From an uncultured Verrucomicrobiales bacterium (GTDB lineage: Bacteria; Verrucomicrobiota; Verrucomicrobiia; Verrucomicrobiales; Akkermansiaceae): a DNA stretch of 53,283 bases. The DNA is taken from NCBI GenBank assembly GCA_905478925.1, contig CAJQKQ010000054.1, positions 1-53,283 of the forward strand, given 5' to 3'. The translations under genes were made by a program, and so were the position numbers. Below the pieces are notes generated by a model. That model was given only the letters and a program-made list of their open reading frames with translations, was not told the DNA's origin and ran no database searches. Positions 17,896-25,198 of the stretch are shown here, one piece after another. The stretch's first letter is position 1. The number at the start of each line of letters is the position of its first letter.

Positions 17896-19005
17896 ATGGC
17901 AAGAATCGACGCACTTTTCAAGATACTCATCGAAAGCAAAGGTTCCGACCTGCACCTTTCCGAGGGTCAACCACCGAAGCTCCGTGTTCACGGAGCTGTG
18001 AGTCAGATTGAGGGCAAAGAGGTTCTCGAGGGTGAATCGTTTAAAGAATTGCTCGCCGAAATTTGTGATCCGAAGGCATTTGAGCGTTACCTGGAGGAGG
18101 GTGATCTCGACTTCGCCTACGAGATGGATGAGGATTCTCGTTTTCGGTGCAATTATCTTCAGCAGCAGAACGGACTCGCTGCGGTTTTTCGGTTAATTCC
18201 GACGGAGATCATGCCGCTCGCGGCGCTGGGCGTACCAGAAATCGTCAAGGAATTCGGGCATATGCGCTCGGGGCTGGTCTTGGTGACAGGGCCCACCGGA
18301 TCGGGGAAATCCACGACGCTTGCCGCGCTTTTGGACTACATTAATTCCAATTTTTCGAGGCACATTATCACTGTCGAAGAGCCGATCGAGTTCGTTCATA
18401 GAAACAAGAAATCAATTCTTACTCAGCGCGAAGTGCCAATTCAGACCCCCTCTTTCGCGGATGGTCTTCGAGCCGCCCTACGTGAAGATGCCGATATTGT
18501 GCTCGTCGGAGAGATGCGCGATCTTGAAACTATATCCCTCGCACTCACCGCCGCAGAAACCGGACTACTCGTCTTCGGAACCTTGCACACCAACAACGCC
18601 CGTAAGACCGTCGACCGTATTATCGATGTGTTCCCGGCAAATCAGCAATCACAGGTCCGCACCATGTTGTCCGCCTCGCTCAGGGGGGTGGTTGCCCAGC
18701 TTCTCTGCAAGCGCGTGGACAAGCCGGGCCGGGTTGCCGTCCACGAGATCATGTTCGGCACGCCCGCCGTGGCCGCGATCATCCGGGAGGGTGCCACCCA
18801 GAAGCTCTACGACGTCATCACCGGCGGCAAGGGCGAAGGGATGGTGTTTATGGACGAGTCGATCTGGTCTAAGCTCCGCGAGGGGATGATCTCTCCGCAG
18901 GAGGCCTATATGAAGGCGATCGACAAGACTCGCTTCAAAAAGTTCCTGCCGGAAAACCAGATCCATCTCGGGGATGCCTCGGGCGAAAACCCGCTTTCCC
19001 ACTGA
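17896..19005 (+). CDS. PilT/PilU-type ATPase, copy 2
   Basis: 369 residues. Same domain plan as the preceding gene: GSDLHLSEGQPPKLRVHG (17-34), Walker A GPTGSGKST (132-140), Asp box ALREDADIVLVGEMRD, His box TAAETGLLVFGTLHT. The C-terminal part differs from copy 1: the region equivalent to AIRNLIRE reads AIIREGATQKLYDVITGG and the protein ends in a longer tail. Tandem, diverged PilT/PilU pairs are usual: PilT drives retraction and PilU helps under load, so this copy is likelier the PilU-like accessory motor. Probably cotranscribed with copy 1. Confidence 0.9.
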   Translation: MARIDALFKILIESKGSDLHLSEGQPPKLRVHGAVSQIEGKEVLEGESFKELLAEICDPKAFERYLEEGDLDFAYEMDEDSRFRCNYLQQQNGLAAVFRLIPTEIMPLAALGVPEIVKEFGHMRSGLVLVTGPTGSGKSTTLAALLDYINSNFSRHIITVEEPIEFVHRNKKSILTQREVPIQTPSFADGLRAALREDADIVLVGEMRDLETISLALTAAETGLLVFGTLHTNNARKTVDRIIDVFPANQQSQVRTMLSASLRGVVAQLLCKRVDKPGRVAVHEIMFGTPAVAAIIREGATQKLYDVITGGKGEGMVFMDESIWSKLREGMISPQEAYMKAIDKTRFKKFLPENQIHLGDASGENPLSH

Positions 19006-19009
19006 GAGG

Positions 19010-19261
19010 TTATTTCGGCGCGTCGTCGCCGAGGATTTTATCGAGTCCGGCCACGCGCTCCCAAGGGCAGCGCTTGCGTTGGTATTTCTTCCAGACGATG
19101 TCGCGCAGCGCCCGCCAGATTTCTTCGGAAGGCTCTTCGATCGGTTCCCAATCGGGATCGGTCTTGAGGGTTGTGATGATGCGCCATTCCTTGGCGTGGA
19201 AATTGCCGCGATAGAACCGTTTTCCTTCCTCGGTGCGCTCATTCCATTCGTGTGATTCCAT
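19010..19261 (-). CDS. Hypothetical protein, 83 aa
   Basis: Not recognised. 83 residues from the ATG at 19259-19261, rich in Trp, Arg and Glu (MESHEWNERTEEGKRFYRGN at the start; WKKYQRKRCPWERVAG near the end). No signal peptide or membrane segment. It lies tail to tail with the second pilT gene, 4 bp from its stop. The composition is protein-like and not a simple shadow of a neighbouring gene, hence the call. A 140-bp stretch upstream (19298-19438) shows nothing else. Confidence 0.55.
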   Translation of the reverse strand: MESHEWNERTEEGKRFYRGNFHAKEWRIITTLKTDPDWEPIEEPSEEIWRALRDIVWKKYQRKRCPWERVAGLDKILGDDAPK

Positions 19262-19438
19262 GTCGGTGAGAGGAAAGGTTTGCGGCGGCGGATGCAAGCC
19301 GAGATTGAGGCAAGGTGTTGGGGATGAATTTCGGATTGCCTAAGACCTTGTGTGCCGTTGCATTCGGCAACTCGTGAAGGCTCCGATTCTTTCCCTACCG
19401 CTCGAAATTCACGCTGGAAGCGGCAGGGTGATGTAGGC

Positions 19439-21412
19439 TCAGCTCTCGAAGTAGGTGTAGCCGCCCAGACCGTCTCGGTAGAGATCCATGATTTCCTTGC
19501 GTTCCTTGGGGGAGATGCGGCCGTCGGTGACGGCTTTTTCGGCGAAGTTCCGGAATTTTGAGACGAGCTCCTTGGGGTCGAATTCGACGTAGGAGAGGAC
19601 GTCGGCGACGGTGTCGCCCTCGACTTCGTGGGTGTAGACGGGTTTTCCTTTTTCGAGATGGACGCCGACGACGTTGGTGTCGCCGAGGAGGTTGTGGAGG
19701 TCGCCGAGGGTTTCCTGGTAGGCACCGACGAGGAAGACCCCGACGTAGTAGGGTTCGTCCGGTTTTAGTTTGTGGAGAGGGAGGGTTTTGGTGACGTCTT
19801 CCTTGTCGATAAAGCGGTCGATTTTGCCATCGCAGTCACAGGTGATATCGGCGAGGACGGCGCGCTGTTTCGGTCTTTCGTCGAGCCGGTGGATGGGCAT
19901 AACGGGGAAGAGCTGGTCAATCGCCCATGAGTCGGGGAGTGACTGGAACAAAGAGAAATTCCCGTAGTAGAAATCGGCGAGGCCGTTGGAGAGCTCGCGG
20001 AGGTCTTCGGGGATGTCGTCCATGTCGGAGATCATCTTGGAAATACGGGTGAGTATGTGCCAGTACCATGCCTCGGCGAGGCCGCGTTCGCGCAGCGTTG
20101 CGGCTCCGTAGAGGAACTGGGCGCGCACCTGATCGCGGTAGTAGACCGCGTCGTTCATGGATTCTTGGAGATTCTTTTTGCTCAGGGTTTTGCTTACGTG
20201 AAATAGGTTTTGGAGGTTCTGCGGAGCCTTTTCCGGCATATCCGGTTCCTTGTCGGTGGTCTGGGCGGAGGTGACGTCGAGGATATTGAAGACCAGCACC
20301 GAGTAGTATGAGACCACGGCGCGACCCGATTCTGAAATGAGATTGGGATGTTTCACTCCGGCACGGTCGCATTGTTGGGCGACGACCTCGACGATGTCGG
20401 TGCAGTATTCCTGGATGGAGTAGTTGCAGGAGGAGGCGAAATTTGTGTGGGAGCCATCGTAGTCCACAGCCATGCCACCGCCCATATCGAGCACGCCCAT
20501 GGGTGCCCCTTCCTTGACGAGGTCGCAGTAGATTCGCACGGCCTCGGTGGCGCCTTCGCGGATGGCTGCGATGTTGGGGATCTGGCTGCCCTGGTGATAG
20601 TGGAGCATTTTCAAGCAAGGCAGGTGGCCACTTGCTTTGAGCGAGTCGAAGACTTCCATGACCTGAGCTGCGTTGAGTCCGAAAACGGAGTTGTCGCCTG
20701 CGGATTCCTGCCAGTGGCCGGAGCCCTTGGTGGAAAGGCGAATGCGGATGCCGAGGTTTGGGAGGACTCCGATTTTCTTGGAGCGTTCCAGAATTAGGTT
20801 GAGCTCGCTGGGCATTTCCAGAACCAGCATGATCTTCATGCCCATTTTCTGTGAATGCAGGGCGAGGTCGATGAACTCTTCGTCCTTGTAGCCGTTGCAG
20901 ATGATGTAGGCCTCGGGATCGTGCATGTGAGCGAGCGCGGCGATGAGTTCTGGCTTGGAGCCGGCTTCGAGGCCGTAGTGATATTTTTTCCCGAATTCGG
21001 CGATTTCCTCGATGACCTGGCGCTGTTGGTTGACCTTGATCGGGTAAACGCCGCGGTAGTTGCCTTGGTAGTTGGTGACCTTGATCGCCTTGCTGAACGC
21101 TTCGTTGATCTCAGTGATACGTGAGTGCAGCAGGTCGCGGAAACGGAGCAGAACTGGTAGGTGTGTGCCACGGTCGCGCAAGCCCTCGACGATGCCGTGA
21201 AGAGAAACATTCGCGCTGTCCTCACCATCCTCCAACTTCACGGTGACATGCCCGTCTTTGTTGACGTGGAAAAACTTGTGGCCCCACGACTCGACTCCGT
21301 AGAGGTCGGAAGATTTCTCAGGCGACCAGCCATGCGAAGACTTGGGCTTGGAAGATTTGGCAGAGGCTGTGGTTGGCGGAATCACGGGCGAAACTTGCAC
21401 GCCAGTCTGCAA
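19439..21412 (-). CDS. speA: Biosynthetic arginine decarboxylase
   Basis: 657 residues, the family's usual 630-660. PLP-binding lysine in YRGVYPIKVNQQ (Lys126), the glycine-rich phosphate motif VLDMGGGMAVDYDGS, and ITCDCDGKIDRF carrying the conserved Cys near the end, as in fold-type III SpeA. Makes agmatine from arginine, the first step to putrescine and spermidine. The first possible start is a TTG at 21410-21412: an in-frame TGA lies two codons before it and there is no ATG before the conserved region; a GTG at 21383-21385 is the alternative. The start sits inside a 10-bp-stem hairpin. The gene follows amt by 45 bp on the same strand. Confidence 0.92.
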   Translation of the reverse strand: MQTGVQVSPVIPPTTASAKSSKPKSSHGWSPEKSSDLYGVESWGHKFFHVNKDGHVTVKLEDGEDSANVSLHGIVEGLRDRGTHLPVLLRFRDLLHSRITEINEAFSKAIKVTNYQGNYRGVYPIKVNQQRQVIEEIAEFGKKYHYGLEAGSKPELIAALAHMHDPEAYIICNGYKDEEFIDLALHSQKMGMKIMLVLEMPSELNLILERSKKIGVLPNLGIRIRLSTKGSGHWQESAGDNSVFGLNAAQVMEVFDSLKASGHLPCLKMLHYHQGSQIPNIAAIREGATEAVRIYCDLVKEGAPMGVLDMGGGMAVDYDGSHTNFASSCNYSIQEYCTDIVEVVAQQCDRAGVKHPNLISESGRAVVSYYSVLVFNILDVTSAQTTDKEPDMPEKAPQNLQNLFHVSKTLSKKNLQESMNDAVYYRDQVRAQFLYGAATLRERGLAEAWYWHILTRISKMISDMDDIPEDLRELSNGLADFYYGNFSLFQSLPDSWAIDQLFPVMPIHRLDERPKQRAVLADITCDCDGKIDRFIDKEDVTKTLPLHKLKPDEPYYVGVFLVGAYQETLGDLHNLLGDTNVVGVHLEKGKPVYTHEVEGDTVADVLSYVEFDPKELVSKFRNFAEKAVTDGRISPKERKEIMDLYRDGLGGYTYFES

Positions 21413-21417
21413 GTTTC
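21390..21417. promoter_or_regulatory. 10-bp perfect hairpin covering the speA start
   Basis: GAAACTTGCA (21390-21399) and TGCAAGTTTC (21408-21417) are exact reverse complements with an 8-nt loop. On the coding (minus) strand the TTG start codon of speA lies in the first arm. It could act as an amt terminator-like structure or hide the start codon; which one is not decided by sequence. Confidence 0.4.
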
Positions 21418-21457
21418 AATCCGATTCAATAGGCTTCCACAGTCGAGAGCGCCTTGG

Positions 21458-22780
21458 TCAGCCGTGCAGGTTGGTGTAGGCGCTTTCGCCGTGATCCGTC
21501 TGGTCGAGGCCGTTCTGTTCGCCCTTTTCGTCGATGCGGAGCCCGACAAGGACTTTTGCAACCGAGAATGCGATGAATGCGGCAACCCCGCTCCAGCCTA
21601 TCGTGATTAGCACGGAGACAGTCTGCCCCCAGACTTGGGAGCCCATGGTGATCGTGTCGTTGTAGGCACCCGATCCACCCATGCTCTCGAAGCAGAAGAC
21701 GCCGGTGAGGATTGCTCCAACGATTCCGCCGACGCCGTGGACGCCGAAGACATCGAGCGAATCGTCGAAGCCGAACTTGTGCTTCAGTTTGATGGCGACG
21801 AAGTAGCAGAGGATGGCGGAAACCGCACCGATGCAGAGCGCTCCCGGAATACCCGCGGTGCCGGAGGCCGGTGTGATGGCGACAAGTCCCGCGACCGCAC
21901 CCGTGGCACCACCGACTGCTGTGACGACTCCGGTGAAGATTTTCTCGATGGTCATCCAGACGACAACTGCGGTGGCGCAAGCGATCTGGGTGACGAGCAT
22001 CGCCATTCCCGCCGTGCCGTCGGCTGCGAGCTGCGAGCCAGCATTGAATCCGAACCAACCTACCCAAAGCAGCGATGCGCCGATGATGACTAGGGGGACG
22101 TTGTGCGGGGTGAGTGGGACTTTTCCGAAACCTTTGCGGGGGCCTACCATGAGGCAGCCGACGAGGCCTGCGACGGCGGCATTGATGTGGACGACCGTGC
22201 CGCCCGCGAAATCAAGGGCATGGAAATTGTGGAAGAAGCCTTCGTTGGTGTTCCACGCCATGTGCCAGATCGGCAGGTAGGAGAGTGTGAACCAGATGAT
22301 GCTGAAGATCATTACGGCGGAGAATTTGATCCGCTCCGCAAAGGCGCCAATGATCAGCGCCGGGGTGATGATCGCGAAGGTCATCTGGAACATGATGAAG
22401 ATCGTTTCGGGGTAGCCGCCAGCATCGCTGTCAGGGGTGACGCCTTTCAGCATCACTTTCGAAGCCCCGCCGATGAACGGGGTGCTTTCTGTGGTGGCGA
22501 AAGAGTAGCCGTAGATCACCCACAGCAGGCTCATCACGCCGGCCATCGCAAGGCATTGCACTAGGATCGAGAGGATGTTCTTTGAGCGGACAAGGCCGCC
22601 GTAGAAAAGCGCGAGGCCGGGGAGAGTCATGAGCAGCACCAGCACGCTGCAGATGAACATGAACGAGGTGTTTCCCGAGTCGAAGGCCGGTGCATCTTCC
22701 TGTGCAAGAAGGGGCAGGGTGGAGGCTGCGAGCACGGTCATTGCGGCAGCGGCTTTTTTAAGGGGAGTGAATCGATTCAT
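21458..22780 (-). CDS. amt: Ammonium transporter (Amt)
   Basis: 440 residues from ATG 22778-22780. A cleavable signal peptide (KKAAAAMTVLAASTLPLLAQ) precedes eleven membrane helices, usual for Gram-negative AmtB. Seen: FALFYGGLVRSKN-like start of the channel (GLALFYGGLVRSKNILS), DFAGGTVVHINAAVAGLVG with the first twin histidine, and DVFGVHGVGGIVGAILTG with the second. Conducts ammonium/ammonia across the inner membrane. No glnK (PII) gene is adjacent, unlike in many bacteria. The 208-bp gap upstream to thrS has a small hairpin (GTTTTC-AGCA-GAAAAC, 22887-22902) but no recognisable sigma-54 site. Confidence 0.95.
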   Translation of the reverse strand: MNRFTPLKKAAAAMTVLAASTLPLLAQEDAPAFDSGNTSFMFICSVLVLLMTLPGLALFYGGLVRSKNILSILVQCLAMAGVMSLLWVIYGYSFATTESTPFIGGASKVMLKGVTPDSDAGGYPETIFIMFQMTFAIITPALIIGAFAERIKFSAVMIFSIIWFTLSYLPIWHMAWNTNEGFFHNFHALDFAGGTVVHINAAVAGLVGCLMVGPRKGFGKVPLTPHNVPLVIIGASLLWVGWFGFNAGSQLAADGTAGMAMLVTQIACATAVVVWMTIEKIFTGVVTAVGGATGAVAGLVAITPASGTAGIPGALCIGAVSAILCYFVAIKLKHKFGFDDSLDVFGVHGVGGIVGAILTGVFCFESMGGSGAYNDTITMGSQVWGQTVSVLITIGWSGVAAFIAFSVAKVLVGLRIDEKGEQNGLDQTDHGESAYTNLHG

Positions 22781-22988
22781 GGTGGCTATGGGTTTGCGGT
22801 GAGCATGGTTCTTGCTTGGCGCGGGGTGGACAATGAATTGCACCGATGAAGTCGGTAAAGGTCGTTTTTTCGGATTCCGGAGATCTGTTTTCAGCAGAAA
22901 ACGAAAGAATTATGGAAATCCGGTGAACGAATATCCAAGCGCTTTCCTTTGGAAGGGCTGTATGGCTGGGCTGGTATCAATCGACCGC

Positions 22989-24863
22989 CTAGAGGCTGCG
23001 CTCGGTGATTTGCTTGAGCAGGTCGTCGATGAACTGCTGTTCCGTTTTAATGATCGGCTTTTCCTCGCCGCGGATGCGGACTGCGACGGTACCCTCTTCG
23101 ACTTCTCTTTGGCCGAGAACTGCCATGTTTGGCACGCGCTCAAGGCGGGCGTTGCGGATTTTTGCGCCGACTTTGTCGGAGGAGCGATCGACTGTGCAGC
23201 GGACGCCGAGGTCGGCGAGTTTGGCGGCGAGGGCTTCTGCTTCCTCGAGGGTTTTCTCGGAAATAGGGAGGACACGGACTTGCTCTGGGGCGAGCCAGGT
23301 CGGGAATTTTCCTTCGAAGTGCTCGATGAGCAGGCCGGTGAATCTTTCCAGCGAGCCGAAGGGGGCACGGTGGATCATGACCGGGATGTGCGGTTTGTTG
23401 TCGGCGCCAACGTAGGAGAGGTCGAAGCGGACCGGGAGGTTGTAATCTACCTGCACCGTGCCGAGCTGCCAGTCGCGGCCGATGACGTCTTTTACGACAA
23501 AGTCGATCTTCGGGCCGTAGAACGCGGCTTCGCCGAGTTCTTCCGTGTAATCGACCCCGAGGTGGATGACTGCGTCGCGGAGGGCGGCCTCGGCCTTGTC
23601 CCAGTTTTCAGGGGAACCGACATATTTGTCACTTTCCGGATCGCGGAGCGAAAGGCGGACGCGGTAATCGTTCATGCCGAGTGTGGTGAGGACTTTTTTT
23701 ACCAGATCGAGGCAGCCTTTGACTTCCTCAGCGACCTGATCGGGCGTGCAGAAGAGATGGGCGTCGTCCTGGGTAAAGCCGCGGACGCGGGTCATGCCGC
23801 CGAGTTCACCGGATTGTTCCCAGCGATAGACCGTGCCGAATTCTGCGAGGCGGACGGGGAGGTCGCGGTAGGAATGATGGTCGCTCGCGAAGATCTTGAT
23901 GTGGTGCGGGCAGTTCATCGGCTTGAGTAGGTAACCTTCGTAGGTTCCATCGTTGAGGCCGTTGATGAGGGTGGCGCAGGTCGCGTCTTCGTCAGCGAGT
24001 TTCTCCAGGGTGTCGCGCTCGGGGACGGGGGCGAATTGGCTGTCCTGATAGTAGGGGAAATGGCCGGAGGTGCGGTAGAGGTCGAGCTTGCCGATGTGGG
24101 GAGTGAAAACTTGGGAGTAGCCCTGTTTGTCGAGTTCCTGGGTGATGAATTCCTGGAGGGCGCGGCGGACGAGGGCGCCTTTCGGTTTCCAGAGGATCAG
24201 GCCTTGGCCGACGGCTTCGTCGATGTGGAAGAGGCCGAGTTCACGGCCGAGGCGGCGGTGGTCGCGTTTCTTGGCTTCTTCGAGGCGGTCGAGATGCTCG
24301 GTGAGGGCCTCCTTGTTTTCGAAGGCGGTGCCGTAGAGGCGCTGGAGCTGGCCTTTCGATTCATCGCCCATGTAGAAGGAGGACGAGACCGACATGACTT
24401 TGACGTTCTTGCACTTCGAGGTGTAGCCGACGTGTGGGCCGGCGCAGAGATCGATGAAATCGCCGTTCTGGAAGCAGGAGATCTGTTCTCCCTCGGGGAT
24501 CTTGTCGATGAGGTCGAGCTTGAAGCGGGAGGGGTTCCCGGGGCGTTCAGTGAGGCCGCCGAGGCGTCCGGATTCCGCCATGGCTTTGGCATCCTCGCGG
24601 GAGATCGCTTTGTATTCGAACTTCTGGTTCTGCTTGGCGACTTTCTTCATCTCCTTCTCGATTTTCTCGAAATCGTCGGGGGTGATGCGGTGCTCCATTT
24701 CGAAATCGTAGTAGAAGCCGTTCTCAACTGGAGGGCCGTAGGCGAACTGCGCGTCGGGCCAGATGCGGAGGATGGCGGTGGCCATGACGTGCGCGGCGGA
24801 GTGGCGCACGCGCTCGAGGTCGGTCATCTGGTGGCGTTCGTCTAGGGTCTTGCGGTCGGACAT
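22989..24863 (-). CDS. thrS: Threonyl-tRNA synthetase, TGS-less form
   Basis: 624 residues from ATG 24861-24863. The protein begins directly with the editing domain: HSAAH (21-25) and CAGPH (140-144) give the His/His/Cys/His cluster that clears Ser-tRNA(Thr). The class II core follows with RWEQSGELGGMTRVRGFTQD (motif 2 region), the zinc-site context PMNCPHH, and motif 3 IHRAPFGSLERF; the anticodon-binding domain is C-terminal (from about 520). The N-terminal TGS domain of E. coli ThrRS (about 60 residues) is missing; the sequence upstream of the ATG is a palindromic element, not TGS. Cytoplasmic, charges tRNA(Thr). Confidence 0.94.
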   Translation of the reverse strand: MSDRKTLDERHQMTDLERVRHSAAHVMATAILRIWPDAQFAYGPPVENGFYYDFEMEHRITPDDFEKIEKEMKKVAKQNQKFEYKAISREDAKAMAESGRLGGLTERPGNPSRFKLDLIDKIPEGEQISCFQNGDFIDLCAGPHVGYTSKCKNVKVMSVSSSFYMGDESKGQLQRLYGTAFENKEALTEHLDRLEEAKKRDHRRLGRELGLFHIDEAVGQGLILWKPKGALVRRALQEFITQELDKQGYSQVFTPHIGKLDLYRTSGHFPYYQDSQFAPVPERDTLEKLADEDATCATLINGLNDGTYEGYLLKPMNCPHHIKIFASDHHSYRDLPVRLAEFGTVYRWEQSGELGGMTRVRGFTQDDAHLFCTPDQVAEEVKGCLDLVKKVLTTLGMNDYRVRLSLRDPESDKYVGSPENWDKAEAALRDAVIHLGVDYTEELGEAAFYGPKIDFVVKDVIGRDWQLGTVQVDYNLPVRFDLSYVGADNKPHIPVMIHRAPFGSLERFTGLLIEHFEGKFPTWLAPEQVRVLPISEKTLEEAEALAAKLADLGVRCTVDRSSDKVGAKIRNARLERVPNMAVLGQREVEEGTVAVRIRGEEKPIIKTEQQFIDDLLKQITERSL

Positions 24864-24952
24864 GGGGCGGCTTTTGAAGCAGGGATGGCGGGGGAAGTCA
24901 ATGGTGGCCGTGATTCGTGGGAACTGGGATGGGGTTTCATGTTGCGTCTGGG

Positions 24953-25170
24953 CTAGTGCCCTGAAAACCTTAATCTGACGGCTGGGGATTTTTAAGGTCT
25001 TGAGAAAAAGGCTTCCGATGGTCGCTTTCTGGGTCAGAAAGCTCGACGCCTTTTCCCAATCGCTGCGTTGCGCGTCGAGTCGTGAATCTCGATGCACTCC
25101 CTCCTTGCGCCTTGCTGTTGGGGGAAATCGCCTTCGCCCATCCATCAGATTAAGATTTTCAGAACACTAG
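24953..25170. mobile_element. MITE-like element with 29-bp terminal inverted repeats
   Basis: Left end 24953-24981 begins CTAGTGCCCTGAAAACC; right end 25142-25170, read in reverse complement, begins CTAGTGTTCTGAAAATC. The two ends match at 25 of 29 positions. Between them lies a nested structure: GCTTTCTG-GGT-CAGAAAGC (perfect hairpin) inside an AAAAAGGC / GCCTTTTC stem. It has no coding capacity, 218 bp in all. It fills the gap between recQ and thrS. An open frame passes through it into thrS, which would give a wrong, too-early thrS start. Could be a non-autonomous element or a structured leader of thrS. Confidence 0.6.
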
Positions 25171-25198
25171 TATGAATCGTCCCGTTGGGATGCGGCAG

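Noticed and set aside
22781..22988. Sigma-54 promoter or PII gene before amt
   Set aside because: No GG-N10-GC spaced element of good quality and no glnK-like frame in the gap.
24864..25145. 94-codon upstream extension of thrS
   Set aside because: It is read from the palindromic element at 24953-25170 and has no similarity to the TGS domain or any ThrRS.
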